52,230 bases of DNA from an uncultured Alphaproteobacteria bacterium (GTDB taxonomy: Bacteria; Pseudomonadota; Alphaproteobacteria; HIMB59): the NCBI GenBank assembly GCA_902591315.1, contig CACJAI010000007.1, positions 1 through 52,230 on the forward strand, given 5' to 3'. The notes beneath the pieces were generated by a model. It did no database searches. It was not told where the DNA came from and saw only the letters and a program-made list of their open reading frames with translations. Every line of letters starts with the position of its first letter. The stretch's first letter is position 1. Both the position numbers and the translations under genes were made by a program. Below are positions 26,247 through 34,705 of this stretch, in pieces.

Positions 26247-26853
26247 ACTTAAAACTCTCTCCAGGTAAGGTTGATTTCATAAAATCATTCTTGGTAATAT
26301 TTTCTAACCATTTTTTTAATTTAATATTATTGTCTCCCCAAGCATCAGTAAATCTAAAAGATGTATAGTCTAATGCACAGGCAACAGATATTTGATCAAT
26401 CGTTAACCTGTCAGTCACGAACTCATCATATTTTTTTTCAATCCAATCAATGGATCTTAAAATTTTTTTCTCATATCGCTCTATAGATTTATGTCTTTGC
26501 TCTAATTCTGGTATAGCTGACATTTCTATATAACGATTTACTGCATTTTCCATAATTCCATTTGAAACACTTATCATTGTCATACTTTCCCAATAACGAT
26601 CTTTTGGATATATAGAGTCTTTTTTTGAAATGCTATCAAAGTACAAACAAATATTATCACTGTCTGTGATCGTTTTATCACCAACTATTAAAGTAGGAAC
26701 TTGTCTTAATGGATTAAATTCATCTAGAAATCTTGATTTATAGATATTTATCTTTTCTTCTTTATGAGCAACATCTAATACAAGAGCAGATACTTTACAT
26801 TTTCTTCCAAAAGGAGAAGTAGGCCCATTATATAAAAGTGGAGTATCTGTCAT
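26239..26853 (-). CDS. Glutathione S-transferase family protein
   Basis: This 204-residue protein has a thioredoxin-like N-terminal domain (LLYNGPTSPFGRKCKVSAL, then the cis-proline region RQVPTLIVGDKTITDS, where TDSDNI holds the glutathione-binding D/S) and an all-helical C-terminal domain. These fit the GST superfamily. The active-site Ser/Cys region is SPFGRKC. The physiological substrate is unknown. It begins at the base after the stop of the biotinyl-domain gene, so it may be read through from the carboxylase-linked operon. Confidence 0.82.
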   Translation of the reverse strand: MTDTPLLYNGPTSPFGRKCKVSALVLDVAHKEEKINIYKSRFLDEFNPLRQVPTLIVGDKTITDSDNICLYFDSISKKDSIYPKDRYWESMTMISVSNGIMENAVNRYIEMSAIPELEQRHKSIERYEKKILRSIDWIEKKYDEFVTDRLTIDQISVACALDYTSFRFTDAWGDNNIKLKKWLENITKNDFMKSTLPGESFKYE

Positions 26854-27084
26854 TTAATCAATGATTATAGCAACAGTACCAGGGCTTACACCCTCTTGGT
26901 CGTTCCCAATGTTAACTTGAGTTATCGTTCCACTAACTGGAGCGTTATGATTGACCTCTGATTTCATAACTTCCATAATAAATAATATATCCCCCTCACT
27001 TACTTCATCACCAACTTCTACTAAAACTTTCCATATGTTACCTGGAACTGACGTTAAAACTTCTGTAGACATATTATATGACAC
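26854..27084 (-). CDS. Biotin carboxyl carrier-like protein
   Basis: This 76-residue protein is a single biotinyl/lipoyl domain. The modification segment is IMEVMKSEVNHNAP: the E-x-M-K-x-E pattern with methionine before lysine points to biotin rather than lipoate. It overlaps the PxpC-like gene by 11 bases. With the biotin carboxylase at 33198 it provides a two-part carboxylating system whose carboxyl transfer would be done by the PxpB/PxpC-like pair, as in urea carboxylase. Confidence 0.87.
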   Translation of the reverse strand: MSYNMSTEVLTSVPGNIWKVLVEVGDEVSEGDILFIMEVMKSEVNHNAPVSGTITQVNIGNDQEGVSPGTVAIIID

Positions 27085-28042
27085 TTCCCATTGAGCAGAT
27101 GGAGGTTTGTTCAGATCTCATTTCCTGTGCCTCTTGCACACTTATTTCTTTAAACTTAAATTTTTCATTTGGTTTAGCTTGACCTAATTTCCAAAAAGAG
27201 GCTGATGGAACAGTAAAAGGTACAATAAACCCACCCATGCTAGGCCCATCATTTACAAGTATTATTGGCGTTTGACCCGCCAAATTAATACCACCAATTG
27301 GGTAGCCCTGATCTATTATATTTGAGGGTTCATAGCCATGTTCAGGAGATTTATTTGTAGCTTTTTCGGTAAAACTTAAAGTGGGTCCATCCAACCTAAA
27401 TCCAGTACGATCACTTCTTGCTTGCAGTTTCCACTCTGCTTTTAGAAAAGTGTCATATCCTTCATCGTCAAGCCAATCATCATTTGGACCACGTACAACC
27501 TCAATTTCCCAAATACCACTATTGCTAATCTCTGGAATTGAGTCAGTTCTAATTTTTCTGCCGATCTTCCCATTTGCTTGACCTAAAGGAATTCTTTGAC
27601 CGTCTTTCAAAGCATGACCATCAATGCCACCAACGCCTGCTTTGTGAAAAGTTGATTGAGAGTTTAGCCATTTTTCTGACTCAATGCCACCAGCAAAAGA
27701 CACATAAGATCTTGCACCAGATACTGTAAAACCCATTTCAAGAGTTTGTCCAGATTTTATTAAAACACTCTCCCACATAGGAATAGAATTACCATTTATT
27801 TTGGGTTGCATATCCGCACCACAGACTGCAATGACGTGATCTTTTTCAAATTTTAAAGTTGGACCAGTGTACTGACATTCAAGTGCTGCAAAACTCTCCT
27901 CGTTACCTACAAGTAAATTGGCAAGTCGAAAAGACCAACTATCCATTGGCCCTGAGGGAGGAAACCCTTGGTTAAGATAACCGACTCTCCCAGGATAATC
28001 TTGCACTGATGTTTCTAGTCCTTGTTTAATAACTTCAAACAT
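27074..28042 (-). CDS. pxpC: PxpC/KipA-like biotin-dependent carboxyltransferase subunit
   Basis: This is a 322-residue protein of the allophanate hydrolase subunit 2 family (KipA, PxpC, carboxyltransferase domain of urea carboxylase). The N-terminal TSVQDYPGRVGYLNQGFPPS and PMDSWSFRLANLLVGN are diagnostic, and the central RTGFRLDGPTLSF and IILVNDGPSMGGF segments also fit. It follows the PxpB-like gene with no gap and overlaps the biotinyl-domain gene. In 5-oxoprolinase this subunit works without biotin, but the linked biotin carboxylase and carrier suggest that here it is the carboxyltransferase of a multi-subunit carboxylase. Confidence 0.85.
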   Translation of the reverse strand: MFEVIKQGLETSVQDYPGRVGYLNQGFPPSGPMDSWSFRLANLLVGNEESFAALECQYTGPTLKFEKDHVIAVCGADMQPKINGNSIPMWESVLIKSGQTLEMGFTVSGARSYVSFAGGIESEKWLNSQSTFHKAGVGGIDGHALKDGQRIPLGQANGKIGRKIRTDSIPEISNSGIWEIEVVRGPNDDWLDDEGYDTFLKAEWKLQARSDRTGFRLDGPTLSFTEKATNKSPEHGYEPSNIIDQGYPIGGINLAGQTPIILVNDGPSMGGFIVPFTVPSASFWKLGQAKPNEKFKFKEISVQEAQEMRSEQTSICSMGSVI

Positions 28043-29305
28043 TTAAAACTTCTTATTGTAATCTAGTTTAGACAACCAGTTTTTATATTTTTTGATAGAA
28101 AATTTATGCTCCTCAATTAAATCATATCGATATGATTTATCTTCAACTTTTTTTTCAATCATTTCAAACTCATCATAATCACAAGGCACAAATTTAATTC
28201 TATCTCCTGGTCTAAATAGACAAATACTATCTTTGAAAACATCAAAATTTTTGTCAGGATCCCAAATTGGAACAGGGGTTCTTCCAAAAATTTGATAACC
28301 TCCAGGTAGTCTATCAGGATAAATAGCTGTGGACGATCCTCCCATACCCACAGTTCCTTTTGGTGTCCATGTTCTAGGTGGGTTATACTTTGGAGCGGTT
28401 AATTTACACCTAGGGTCAAGCGGCATTGTAAATGGTAAACCAGGCCAAAAACCGAGCGAAGCCACCCAATACTCAGTTCCAGAGTGAACTCTGACAAAAT
28501 GATTAACATCATCTAATTGATTTAACTCTGTAATGAACTCAGGATCTGGCTTTTTCATTGTGATTTTAGCTATATAGTCTTCAATTGCTTCTTTAGTCCA
28601 TTTGTCAAGATAGACAGTCGGGAAATGAAAAAGTCTGCTATTTACAACTGCATCATCATTATCTTTCATATCTTTAAGCAATGACTTCAATTCATTAATT
28701 AAATCTTGATAGCCGATATCATCTGGATTGTAATGAACTATCATTGAGGCAAAACATGGGAGTGTTTCGTAAACTCCCTTTATATTTGCTGTCTTAATTA
28801 AATTTGATAGTCCCTGCGCTTTAAAGTTCAATTCTAAATTCATCACATTACCAAATTCTATTAATAAATACTTATCACCACCTGGTAAAAACTTTGGCTC
28901 AGGGTAAATTCCTTGAAATATCTCTGAGGTTTTATCTTTTGTATTCTTTGAATCTAAATTGGGATAAGAGCCATCCTCGTTTATATGTTTTTTTACAGAG
29001 AGTTTACTAACATTTAATTTAGGTTGAGAGATATTATGAGGATACATATTTTTGAAACTAGCATAATCGTCAACATCGAGTTGAGAGAATAAAATATCAT
29101 CAAGTTTTTTCGATTTGTCTTGAGATAAATGGCTCTCTAAATTTTCAAATTTTGAAATCTCGTGATTTAAATAATTAAATTCAATATTATTATTTTCTTT
29201 TTGCGAGGAACCTATCTTGTTTTTTTTTAATAACTCATCTTTAGGATTGGATAAATTTATTTTATCAAATAAATCTAAATCTGTATTTTTATATTCTTGA
29301 ACCAT
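28043..29305 (-). CDS. pxpB: PxpB/KipI-like carboxyltransferase subunit with long N-terminal extension
   Basis: The protein is 420 residues; ordinary PxpB/KipI proteins are about 210-300. The recognisable domain begins near residue 137 (EPKFLPGGDKYLLIEFG) and includes GFWPGLPFTMPLDPRCKL, GTVGMGGSSTAIYPDRLPGG and FGRTPVPIWDP, which define allophanate hydrolase subunit 1. The first 135 residues are polar, rich in Asn, Lys, Ser and Asp, with no recognised fold; they may be a disordered docking region. The gene is five bases from the ABC ATPase gene upstream and abuts pxpC downstream, so transporter and enzyme are one operon. Confidence 0.83.
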   Translation of the reverse strand: MVQEYKNTDLDLFDKINLSNPKDELLKKNKIGSSQKENNNIEFNYLNHEISKFENLESHLSQDKSKKLDDILFSQLDVDDYASFKNMYPHNISQPKLNVSKLSVKKHINEDGSYPNLDSKNTKDKTSEIFQGIYPEPKFLPGGDKYLLIEFGNVMNLELNFKAQGLSNLIKTANIKGVYETLPCFASMIVHYNPDDIGYQDLINELKSLLKDMKDNDDAVVNSRLFHFPTVYLDKWTKEAIEDYIAKITMKKPDPEFITELNQLDDVNHFVRVHSGTEYWVASLGFWPGLPFTMPLDPRCKLTAPKYNPPRTWTPKGTVGMGGSSTAIYPDRLPGGYQIFGRTPVPIWDPDKNFDVFKDSICLFRPGDRIKFVPCDYDEFEMIEKKVEDKSYRYDLIEEHKFSIKKYKNWLSKLDYNKKF

Positions 29306-29310
29306 TGAGT

Positions 29311-31095
29311 TTAAAAATATTTAACTTTAATTTTTTCTTTGCTCTTAGGTTTATCTGTAAAATCCACTACTTTGACATTTGTAGGTACTGTCGGTTTAAT
29401 TATTTTATTTTGAATTTCCGCATTACTATTAGAATTATGATTTGAATTTTTTGTGCTTGATAAATTATTATCATTAGATTTCTTTTGAGTATGACCAAAC
29501 ATTCCCTCAAGGATAGTATTTGGATTGATATCCTCTTTTTCAAATGTCTCAAATATACTCCCATCCCTAAAAACCAAAACTCGATGACATAGTCCTATGA
29601 ATTCCTCGAGTTCACTTGATAGAAATATCGCTGTACCACCTTCATTTACAAAATTTCTTAAGTGCTTATATAAGTCTCGTTTTGCACCAACATCAATCCC
29701 TCGCGCTGGATCGTTAAGTATCAGTATCTTTGGAGTTGTTGTGAAAGCTCTGGCAATCATGACTTTTTGCTGATTTCCTCCACTCAATGATGTAATTAGA
29801 TTATTTTTTGGACCTGTCTTAATACTTAATCTTTCTACTTCCCAATCAAAAATACCGTTTAATTCCATCCATTTAATAAAACCAATAAATCCACCTGATG
29901 TTTTAGCTTGTTTTCCTTTATATAAGGGTATCACCATATTTTCATATATGCTCATGTTAGGAAAAATACCCTCTTTTTTTCTATCTCCAGATACGTATCC
30001 AACTCCACTTTTCTTGGCATCTAACAAGCTATTAACAGTTGTGTAATCTTTCTTGGTTCTTTCTCGTTCCTCATCAGACTGTTTAACAATTACTTCTCCG
30101 CTAAGTGGTTGATCAATACCTGCCAGAGCCTTAACAAAATTATCTTGTCCTTGTCCATCAAGTCCTGTGACTCCAAGTATCTCACCTTTTGGTAGGTCAA
30201 AGTTAATAACATCTCCATTGTCCCAAACTTTTAAATCTTTAGCAGACAAAACTATTTCATCTAAGATTGAGTCTGGAGGTGTAGCTTTTATTTCTGATGC
30301 TGTAGAAAATTTTTTATCACCTGTCATAAGTCCGAGAAGATTTTTTTCAGTAATTTCCTCTCCTGCTAAAACTCCAACATCAACCCCATCTCTCATAACC
30401 GTTGCTCTATCGCTTATTCTAACTAGCTCTGCAATTCTGTGAGTAACTATAAATATTGCTGCACCTTGATCTCTTAATGTTCTCATTTTTGCAAAAAGTC
30501 TTTCTGTAGAGTCAAAATCGAGTGCAGCTGATGATTCATCTAAAATTAGTACTTTAGGATTTCTTAAAAATGCTCTACCAATTGTTATCCAAGCTTTCAT
30601 ACCAAGCGATAATTGACTTGCTATTGTATATGGATCGACAAATTCACCGGATAGCTCTAACATTATAGAGGCAGCTTTTTCGACCCTATCTCGATGTGCT
30701 AATTTTTTTCCAAAAAAAGAGTCATATCCAATAAATAAATTTTCATAAACAGTAGCCTCTTCAGCTATCATTACTTCTTGAAAAACTGTTGCAATGCCAA
30801 CTCTTTGGGCTTCAATTGGGGAATTGGGTGAATGACCCATAATAGAGACCTTTCCTTTGTCCAAAGGTAAAACTCCTGAAATAACCTTTGCCAATGTGCT
30901 CTTACCACATCCATTACCTCCAACAATGGCGTGGATTTCACCAAAGTTAGCTTTAAAATTTACACCGTTTAGAGCTTTTGTAACACCAAAGGATTTTGAT
31001 GCATCTTGAACATAAATATCCCCTCCAACTTTAGAGGAGTTAGACTGTGCCCCATTCCCGTTTGGGGCACTGTCCAAAGTTTTTTCTTCATTCAT
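29311..31095 (-). CDS. Sugar-type ABC transporter double ATPase with Asn-rich C-terminal tail
   Basis: This 594-residue protein has two nucleotide-binding domains. The first has Walker A GGNGCGKST, a poor signature (LSLGMKAW) and Walker B ILILDESSAALD. The second has LSGGNQQKVMIARA and LNDPARGIDVGAK. RbsA-like ATPases are about 500 residues; here about 35 N-terminal and 65 C-terminal residues are extra. The C-terminal tail is Asn/Ser/Lys-rich and ends in KIKVKYF. It follows the binding-protein gene by 12 bases. The matching permeases are on the other arm of the divergent locus (34706 and 36983). Confidence 0.9.
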   Translation of the reverse strand: MNEEKTLDSAPNGNGAQSNSSKVGGDIYVQDASKSFGVTKALNGVNFKANFGEIHAIVGGNGCGKSTLAKVISGVLPLDKGKVSIMGHSPNSPIEAQRVGIATVFQEVMIAEEATVYENLFIGYDSFFGKKLAHRDRVEKAASIMLELSGEFVDPYTIASQLSLGMKAWITIGRAFLRNPKVLILDESSAALDFDSTERLFAKMRTLRDQGAAIFIVTHRIAELVRISDRATVMRDGVDVGVLAGEEITEKNLLGLMTGDKKFSTASEIKATPPDSILDEIVLSAKDLKVWDNGDVINFDLPKGEILGVTGLDGQGQDNFVKALAGIDQPLSGEVIVKQSDEERERTKKDYTTVNSLLDAKKSGVGYVSGDRKKEGIFPNMSIYENMVIPLYKGKQAKTSGGFIGFIKWMELNGIFDWEVERLSIKTGPKNNLITSLSGGNQQKVMIARAFTTTPKILILNDPARGIDVGAKRDLYKHLRNFVNEGGTAIFLSSELEEFIGLCHRVLVFRDGSIFETFEKEDINPNTILEGMFGHTQKKSNDNNLSSTKNSNHNSNSNAEIQNKIIKPTVPTNVKVVDFTDKPKSKEKIKVKYF

Positions 31096-31107
31096 TAATT
31101 ACTTAAA

Positions 31108-32268
31108 TTAAAGTAATGCTTCTCCACGATCGAAGAAATTATTTAGATATTCATCACTTGCCCAGTTTTCAATTCCAACAGTTCTAAACTCACTTGAGTT
31201 TCTGTCACAATCTTCAGGAACAAAAGACTGAATAGTCTCAACATCTTCTTCATATGGAGGAACTAAAATAGACTGGATTTTAAGGCCCTGACCATACATA
31301 GTTCTTAAAAGAACATTCATCGCAAACTCTGCATCATCTCCAGGAGGCCATGCATAGACCGCTCTGTCGATAAAGTCTGGATTATTTCTCCAATAGCAGA
31401 ATGCACCAATTTCTCCACCCAAAGCCATAGGCACCATTGGTCTTCCAGATGATTCTAGAGCGTTAAGTGCTCCGGACTCTCCTGAAGACTGAACAGCAAA
31501 TCCGTCAACTTGAGTTGTGTTAGCTGATAACCATTTTTGAAGTTCAGCTTGAGCAATTTGTGGTGTCCACATGTGTGCAATTTCAGCAACAACAGTAATG
31601 TCTGGATATTCTGCAAATCCATCTAGCATACCTTGGTGCTGTGAGTCAGATGCTGATGTTCCAGGAATTCCTTCCATTATAACAACATTACCTTCACCAC
31701 CAATAGTTTCTGCTAACCATTGTGCAATATAATATCCGGTTAATTTGTAGTTAACAGATGTACTGATAGCATATTCTGAAGTTAAGTATCCTGTCATTGA
31801 TGCAGTAGGAACACCTTTTCCGTACGCATACTCAATAGTTGGATTTAATGCAACAGGATTTGAGCAACAGACTATTAATCCATCAACTCCTTGATCAGTT
31901 AACTGTCTCATTTGTTGAATTTGAACCGCGTCTTTTAGATTAGATTGTGTAACAACGATATCGTTAAGAATACCTGCTGCTTTCATTTTTGGTAAATAGT
32001 CACCATACAATCTTTCCATCACACCTTTTCTCCATAGATTACCTGCGTAAGAACTTGCATAACCGATAGTCCAAGGAAGTGGTCTATCACTTTTCCAATT
32101 TCTGTATACACTTTCACCAAGCGGTTGGTTAGGATCCATAAAGTCAGGATTATAAACGAAGTCTCTAATATCAGCTGGAATTTCGTCTAAAATGTCAGCA
32201 TTTAAGTTACCTGCGACACCGACAAAACTAACAGCTAAAATAGCTATGAACTTTTTAAGCAATGTCAT
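31108..32268 (-). CDS. Sugar-type ABC transporter substrate-binding protein
   Basis: The ATG at 32268 is preferred: it is preceded by GAGGATAAAACT and gives a proper signal peptide (MTLLKKFIAILAVSFVGVAG, cleavage near NLNA). An upstream ATG at 32349 would add 27 residues in front of the signal. The 386-residue protein has the type I periplasmic-binding fold (TIGYASSYAGNLWRKGVMER start, then QMRQLTDQGVDGLIVCCSNP), as in ribose/autoinducer-type binding proteins. Because enzyme genes for a carboxylase/5-oxoprolinase-like complex are interleaved, its ligand may be an amide or lactam and not a sugar; this is inference. Confidence 0.9.
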   Translation of the reverse strand: MTLLKKFIAILAVSFVGVAGNLNADILDEIPADIRDFVYNPDFMDPNQPLGESVYRNWKSDRPLPWTIGYASSYAGNLWRKGVMERLYGDYLPKMKAAGILNDIVVTQSNLKDAVQIQQMRQLTDQGVDGLIVCCSNPVALNPTIEYAYGKGVPTASMTGYLTSEYAISTSVNYKLTGYYIAQWLAETIGGEGNVVIMEGIPGTSASDSQHQGMLDGFAEYPDITVVAEIAHMWTPQIAQAELQKWLSANTTQVDGFAVQSSGESGALNALESSGRPMVPMALGGEIGAFCYWRNNPDFIDRAVYAWPPGDDAEFAMNVLLRTMYGQGLKIQSILVPPYEEDVETIQSFVPEDCDRNSSEFRTVGIENWASDEYLNNFFDRGEALL

Positions 32269-32415
32269 AGTTTTATCCTCCTTACTTATATATAAGTATC
32301 TATAATAATACCTATATTCTGAAAAATATAAGCAAAATTGTTCCAACATGTGGAAAAGATTTTCACATAAAAGCCTGATTTTCTGTAAATTATAAATGAG
32401 AGGAATTTATTATTC
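32269..32415. promoter_or_regulatory. Divergent promoter region of the transporter-carboxylase locus
   Basis: These 147 bases lie between two divergent translation starts and must control both arms. Two overlapping inverted repeats are visible: TTCCAACATGTGGAA at 32341-32355, and the near-palindrome TGTGGAAAAGATTTTCACA at 32349-32367, whose arms differ by one extra base. Either could be a repressor or activator site. No regulator gene is encoded within the locus. Confidence 0.6.
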
Positions 32416-33201
32416 ATGGTCGATTTGAATTGCGATATGGGTGAGGGTTTTGGTATTTACTCCTTCGCAGATGACGAAGAAATAATGCCTTATATAGATG
32501 CTGCTAATGTAGCCTGTGGGTTTCACGCCTCAGACCCAAACACAATGAGGAAAACTGTCGAGCTTGCAAAAAAATATGATGTGAAAGTTGGATCGCACCC
32601 TGCCTATCCTGACTTAGTGGGATTTGGAAGAAGGCCAATGAAAATGAGGCGTGATGAAATCAAAAATCTTGTGATGTATCAAACTGGTGCGATCAAAGCC
32701 TTTCTAGATGAGTATGGAATGCCATTAAACCATATCAAACCTCATGGGTCTTTATATGGTGTCTCTGCGAAAGAGGAAGATGTGGCTCATGGAATTGCTG
32801 ACGCAGCTGAAATTTTTAATGTTGGTATTTTCGGAATGGTTAATACCTTCCACGAAAAAGTATACAAAGAAAGAGGGGTAAAATTTTACGGAGAATTTTA
32901 CTCTGACTTGGAATATGATGAAACAGGTTATTTGGTTATCGCCAAGGGTCGAAATAAATATTATCCAACTGATAGAGCTGTGGAGCGTTGTTTAAGAGCA
33001 ATGAATGAAAATAAAGTTAAAACTGTTCAAGGAAACGATGTAGTTGTAGGATGTGAAACAATTTGTGTCCACTCTGACACTCCTAATGCTGTAGAAATCT
33101 TAAAGGCTCTGAGAGAAAAAATTTCCACTGATAAAAAAATTCCACAAAAAACTTCAAACGGCAATCATACTAAAATGCCTTATATCGTTGATAAGAAATG
33201 A
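32416..33201 (+). CDS. pxpA: LamB/YcsF family protein, PxpA-like
   Basis: This 261-residue protein opens with VDLNCDMGEGFGIYSFADDE, and then has NVACGFHASDPNTMRKTV and VGSHPAYPDLVGFGRR, all diagnostic of the LamB/YcsF family. In E. coli and Bacillus the family member PxpA is the third subunit of ATP-dependent 5-oxoprolinase, together with PxpB and PxpC. Both partners are present here on the other arm of the divergon. Family members are also found beside biotin carboxylases in lactam and amide catabolism. It overlaps the biotin carboxylase start by four bases. Confidence 0.9.
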   Translation: MVDLNCDMGEGFGIYSFADDEEIMPYIDAANVACGFHASDPNTMRKTVELAKKYDVKVGSHPAYPDLVGFGRRPMKMRRDEIKNLVMYQTGAIKAFLDEYGMPLNHIKPHGSLYGVSAKEEDVAHGIADAAEIFNVGIFGMVNTFHEKVYKERGVKFYGEFYSDLEYDETGYLVIAKGRNKYYPTDRAVERCLRAMNENKVKTVQGNDVVVGCETICVHSDTPNAVEILKALREKISTDKKIPQKTSNGNHTKMPYIVDKK

Positions 33202-34700
33202 AAAAAATTTTAATTGCTAATCGCGGTGAAATAGCAAATAGAATTATAAAAAGTTGCAAAATATTAGGTCACAAATCTGTAGCTGTTTATTCAGATGCAG
33301 ATAAGAATTCAAAGCATGTAAGATTATCTGACGAGTCTTATTATATAGGACCTAGTAAAGCTCAGGAAAGTTATCTTTCTTACAATAAAATTTTAGAAAT
33401 AGCTACAAAATCAAATGTGGATGCTATTCATCCTGGTTTTGGTTTTTTATCAGAAAACGACAATTTTGCTCAAGAGGTCATAAACAGAGGTATCACATGG
33501 ATTGGCCCTAAACCAAAATCAATAAAATCAATGGGAAATAAGGATATTGCTCGTGAATTAGCCCTAAATTCCAATATTCCTATATGTCCAGGTATAAATA
33601 ATGTTCACAAATTAAGTGATGAACAACTTAAGACAAAATGTGAAGCAATAGGTTACCCTTTACTTGTAAAATCAAGTGCTGGTGGTGGGGGGATAGGCAT
33701 GAGCGTCGTCCAAAATTTTAAAGACCTAGCTAGTGCAATTGAAAAAACTAGTAATCTTGCTGCAAAATCTTTTGGTAATGGAGATATTTTTATTGAGAAA
33801 TTTATCACCAACGCCCGACATATTGAAATACAAGTTTTTGGATTTGGTGCAAAAGGATCTGTCCATCTGTTCGAAAGAGATTGCTCTATGCAAAGAAGAT
33901 ATCAAAAGATAATTGAGGAGTCTCCGGCACCAGAAGTAGATAGGGAATTAATTAACAATATGGCTCAAGCCGCTGTAAAATTATCTTCTGATGTAAAATA
34001 CGAAGGAGCAGGTACTGTAGAGTTTATATATGATGTCCAAGAAATGAAATATTATTTTCTTGAGATGAATACAAGAATTCAAGTTGAACATCCTGTTACA
34101 GAGTTAGTGACAAATAATGATTTAATTTCCATGCAAATAAATTTTGCTTTTAATAGAAAAAATAAATTTTTAAATCAAAATAAAATTAAAACTTATGGAC
34201 ATTCAATTGAATGCAGAGTCTACGCAGAGGACCCTTCTCAAAATTTCTTACCATCTCCAGGGAAAATAACCAAATTAAAATTTCCTAAAATACCAAATGG
34301 CATTAGATTAGATTGGGGATACGATGAAAGAGATGAAGTAAGTTTCTATTATGATCCGATGATAGGAAAAATTATATCTCACGACTTAATTCGAGATGAT
34401 GCTATATCCAAATTAATAAAGTTTTTAGAAGGCACCCAGATTGAGGGCATTAAGACAAACATTCCCTTTTTAATTTGTCTTCTCAAAGACAAAAACTTCA
34501 TAGAAGGTAAACACAATACTAAATATATCGAAAACAATTTAAACACTCTTATTAGTAAGACATCTTTTAAAAATGGTTTTGCTAAAAATATTGATTTGGA
34601 CTCAAAGAGAATTAAAATTGTTGAAACAGACAAGCTTAAAGTGGGTCATGGAAGATCGCAGTCTGACAGAGGGGGTATCAAAGTCGTCTATTTTGACTAA
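33198..34700 (+). CDS. Biotin carboxylase (AccC-like) subunit
   Basis: This 500-residue protein is a complete ATP-grasp biotin carboxylase. It shows KKILIANRGEIANRIIKSCK, IHPGFGFLSENDNFA, the glycine loop KSSAGGGGIGMSV, RDCSMQRRYQKIIEESPAP and the catalytic EMNTRIQVEHPVTE. It is about 50 residues longer than AccC, with a C-terminal tail ending IKVVYFD. It is in an operon with pxpA and two transporter permeases, so it is more likely the carboxylase part of a substrate-specific urea-carboxylase-like enzyme than the fatty-acid enzyme. Its carrier protein would be the 76-residue protein encoded at 26854. Confidence 0.88.
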   Translation: MKKILIANRGEIANRIIKSCKILGHKSVAVYSDADKNSKHVRLSDESYYIGPSKAQESYLSYNKILEIATKSNVDAIHPGFGFLSENDNFAQEVINRGITWIGPKPKSIKSMGNKDIARELALNSNIPICPGINNVHKLSDEQLKTKCEAIGYPLLVKSSAGGGGIGMSVVQNFKDLASAIEKTSNLAAKSFGNGDIFIEKFITNARHIEIQVFGFGAKGSVHLFERDCSMQRRYQKIIEESPAPEVDRELINNMAQAAVKLSSDVKYEGAGTVEFIYDVQEMKYYFLEMNTRIQVEHPVTELVTNNDLISMQINFAFNRKNKFLNQNKIKTYGHSIECRVYAEDPSQNFLPSPGKITKLKFPKIPNGIRLDWGYDERDEVSFYYDPMIGKIISHDLIRDDAISKLIKFLEGTQIEGIKTNIPFLICLLKDKNFIEGKHNTKYIENNLNTLISKTSFKNGFAKNIDLDSKRIKIVETDKLKVGHGRSQSDRGGIKVVYFD

Positions 34701-34705
34701 TTATA

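Noticed and set aside
33198-34700. Biotin carboxylase as the housekeeping acetyl-CoA carboxylase subunit
   Set aside because: The operon with pxpA and transporter genes, the added tail and the separate BCCP-like protein in the same locus point to a dedicated enzyme, though this is not proven.
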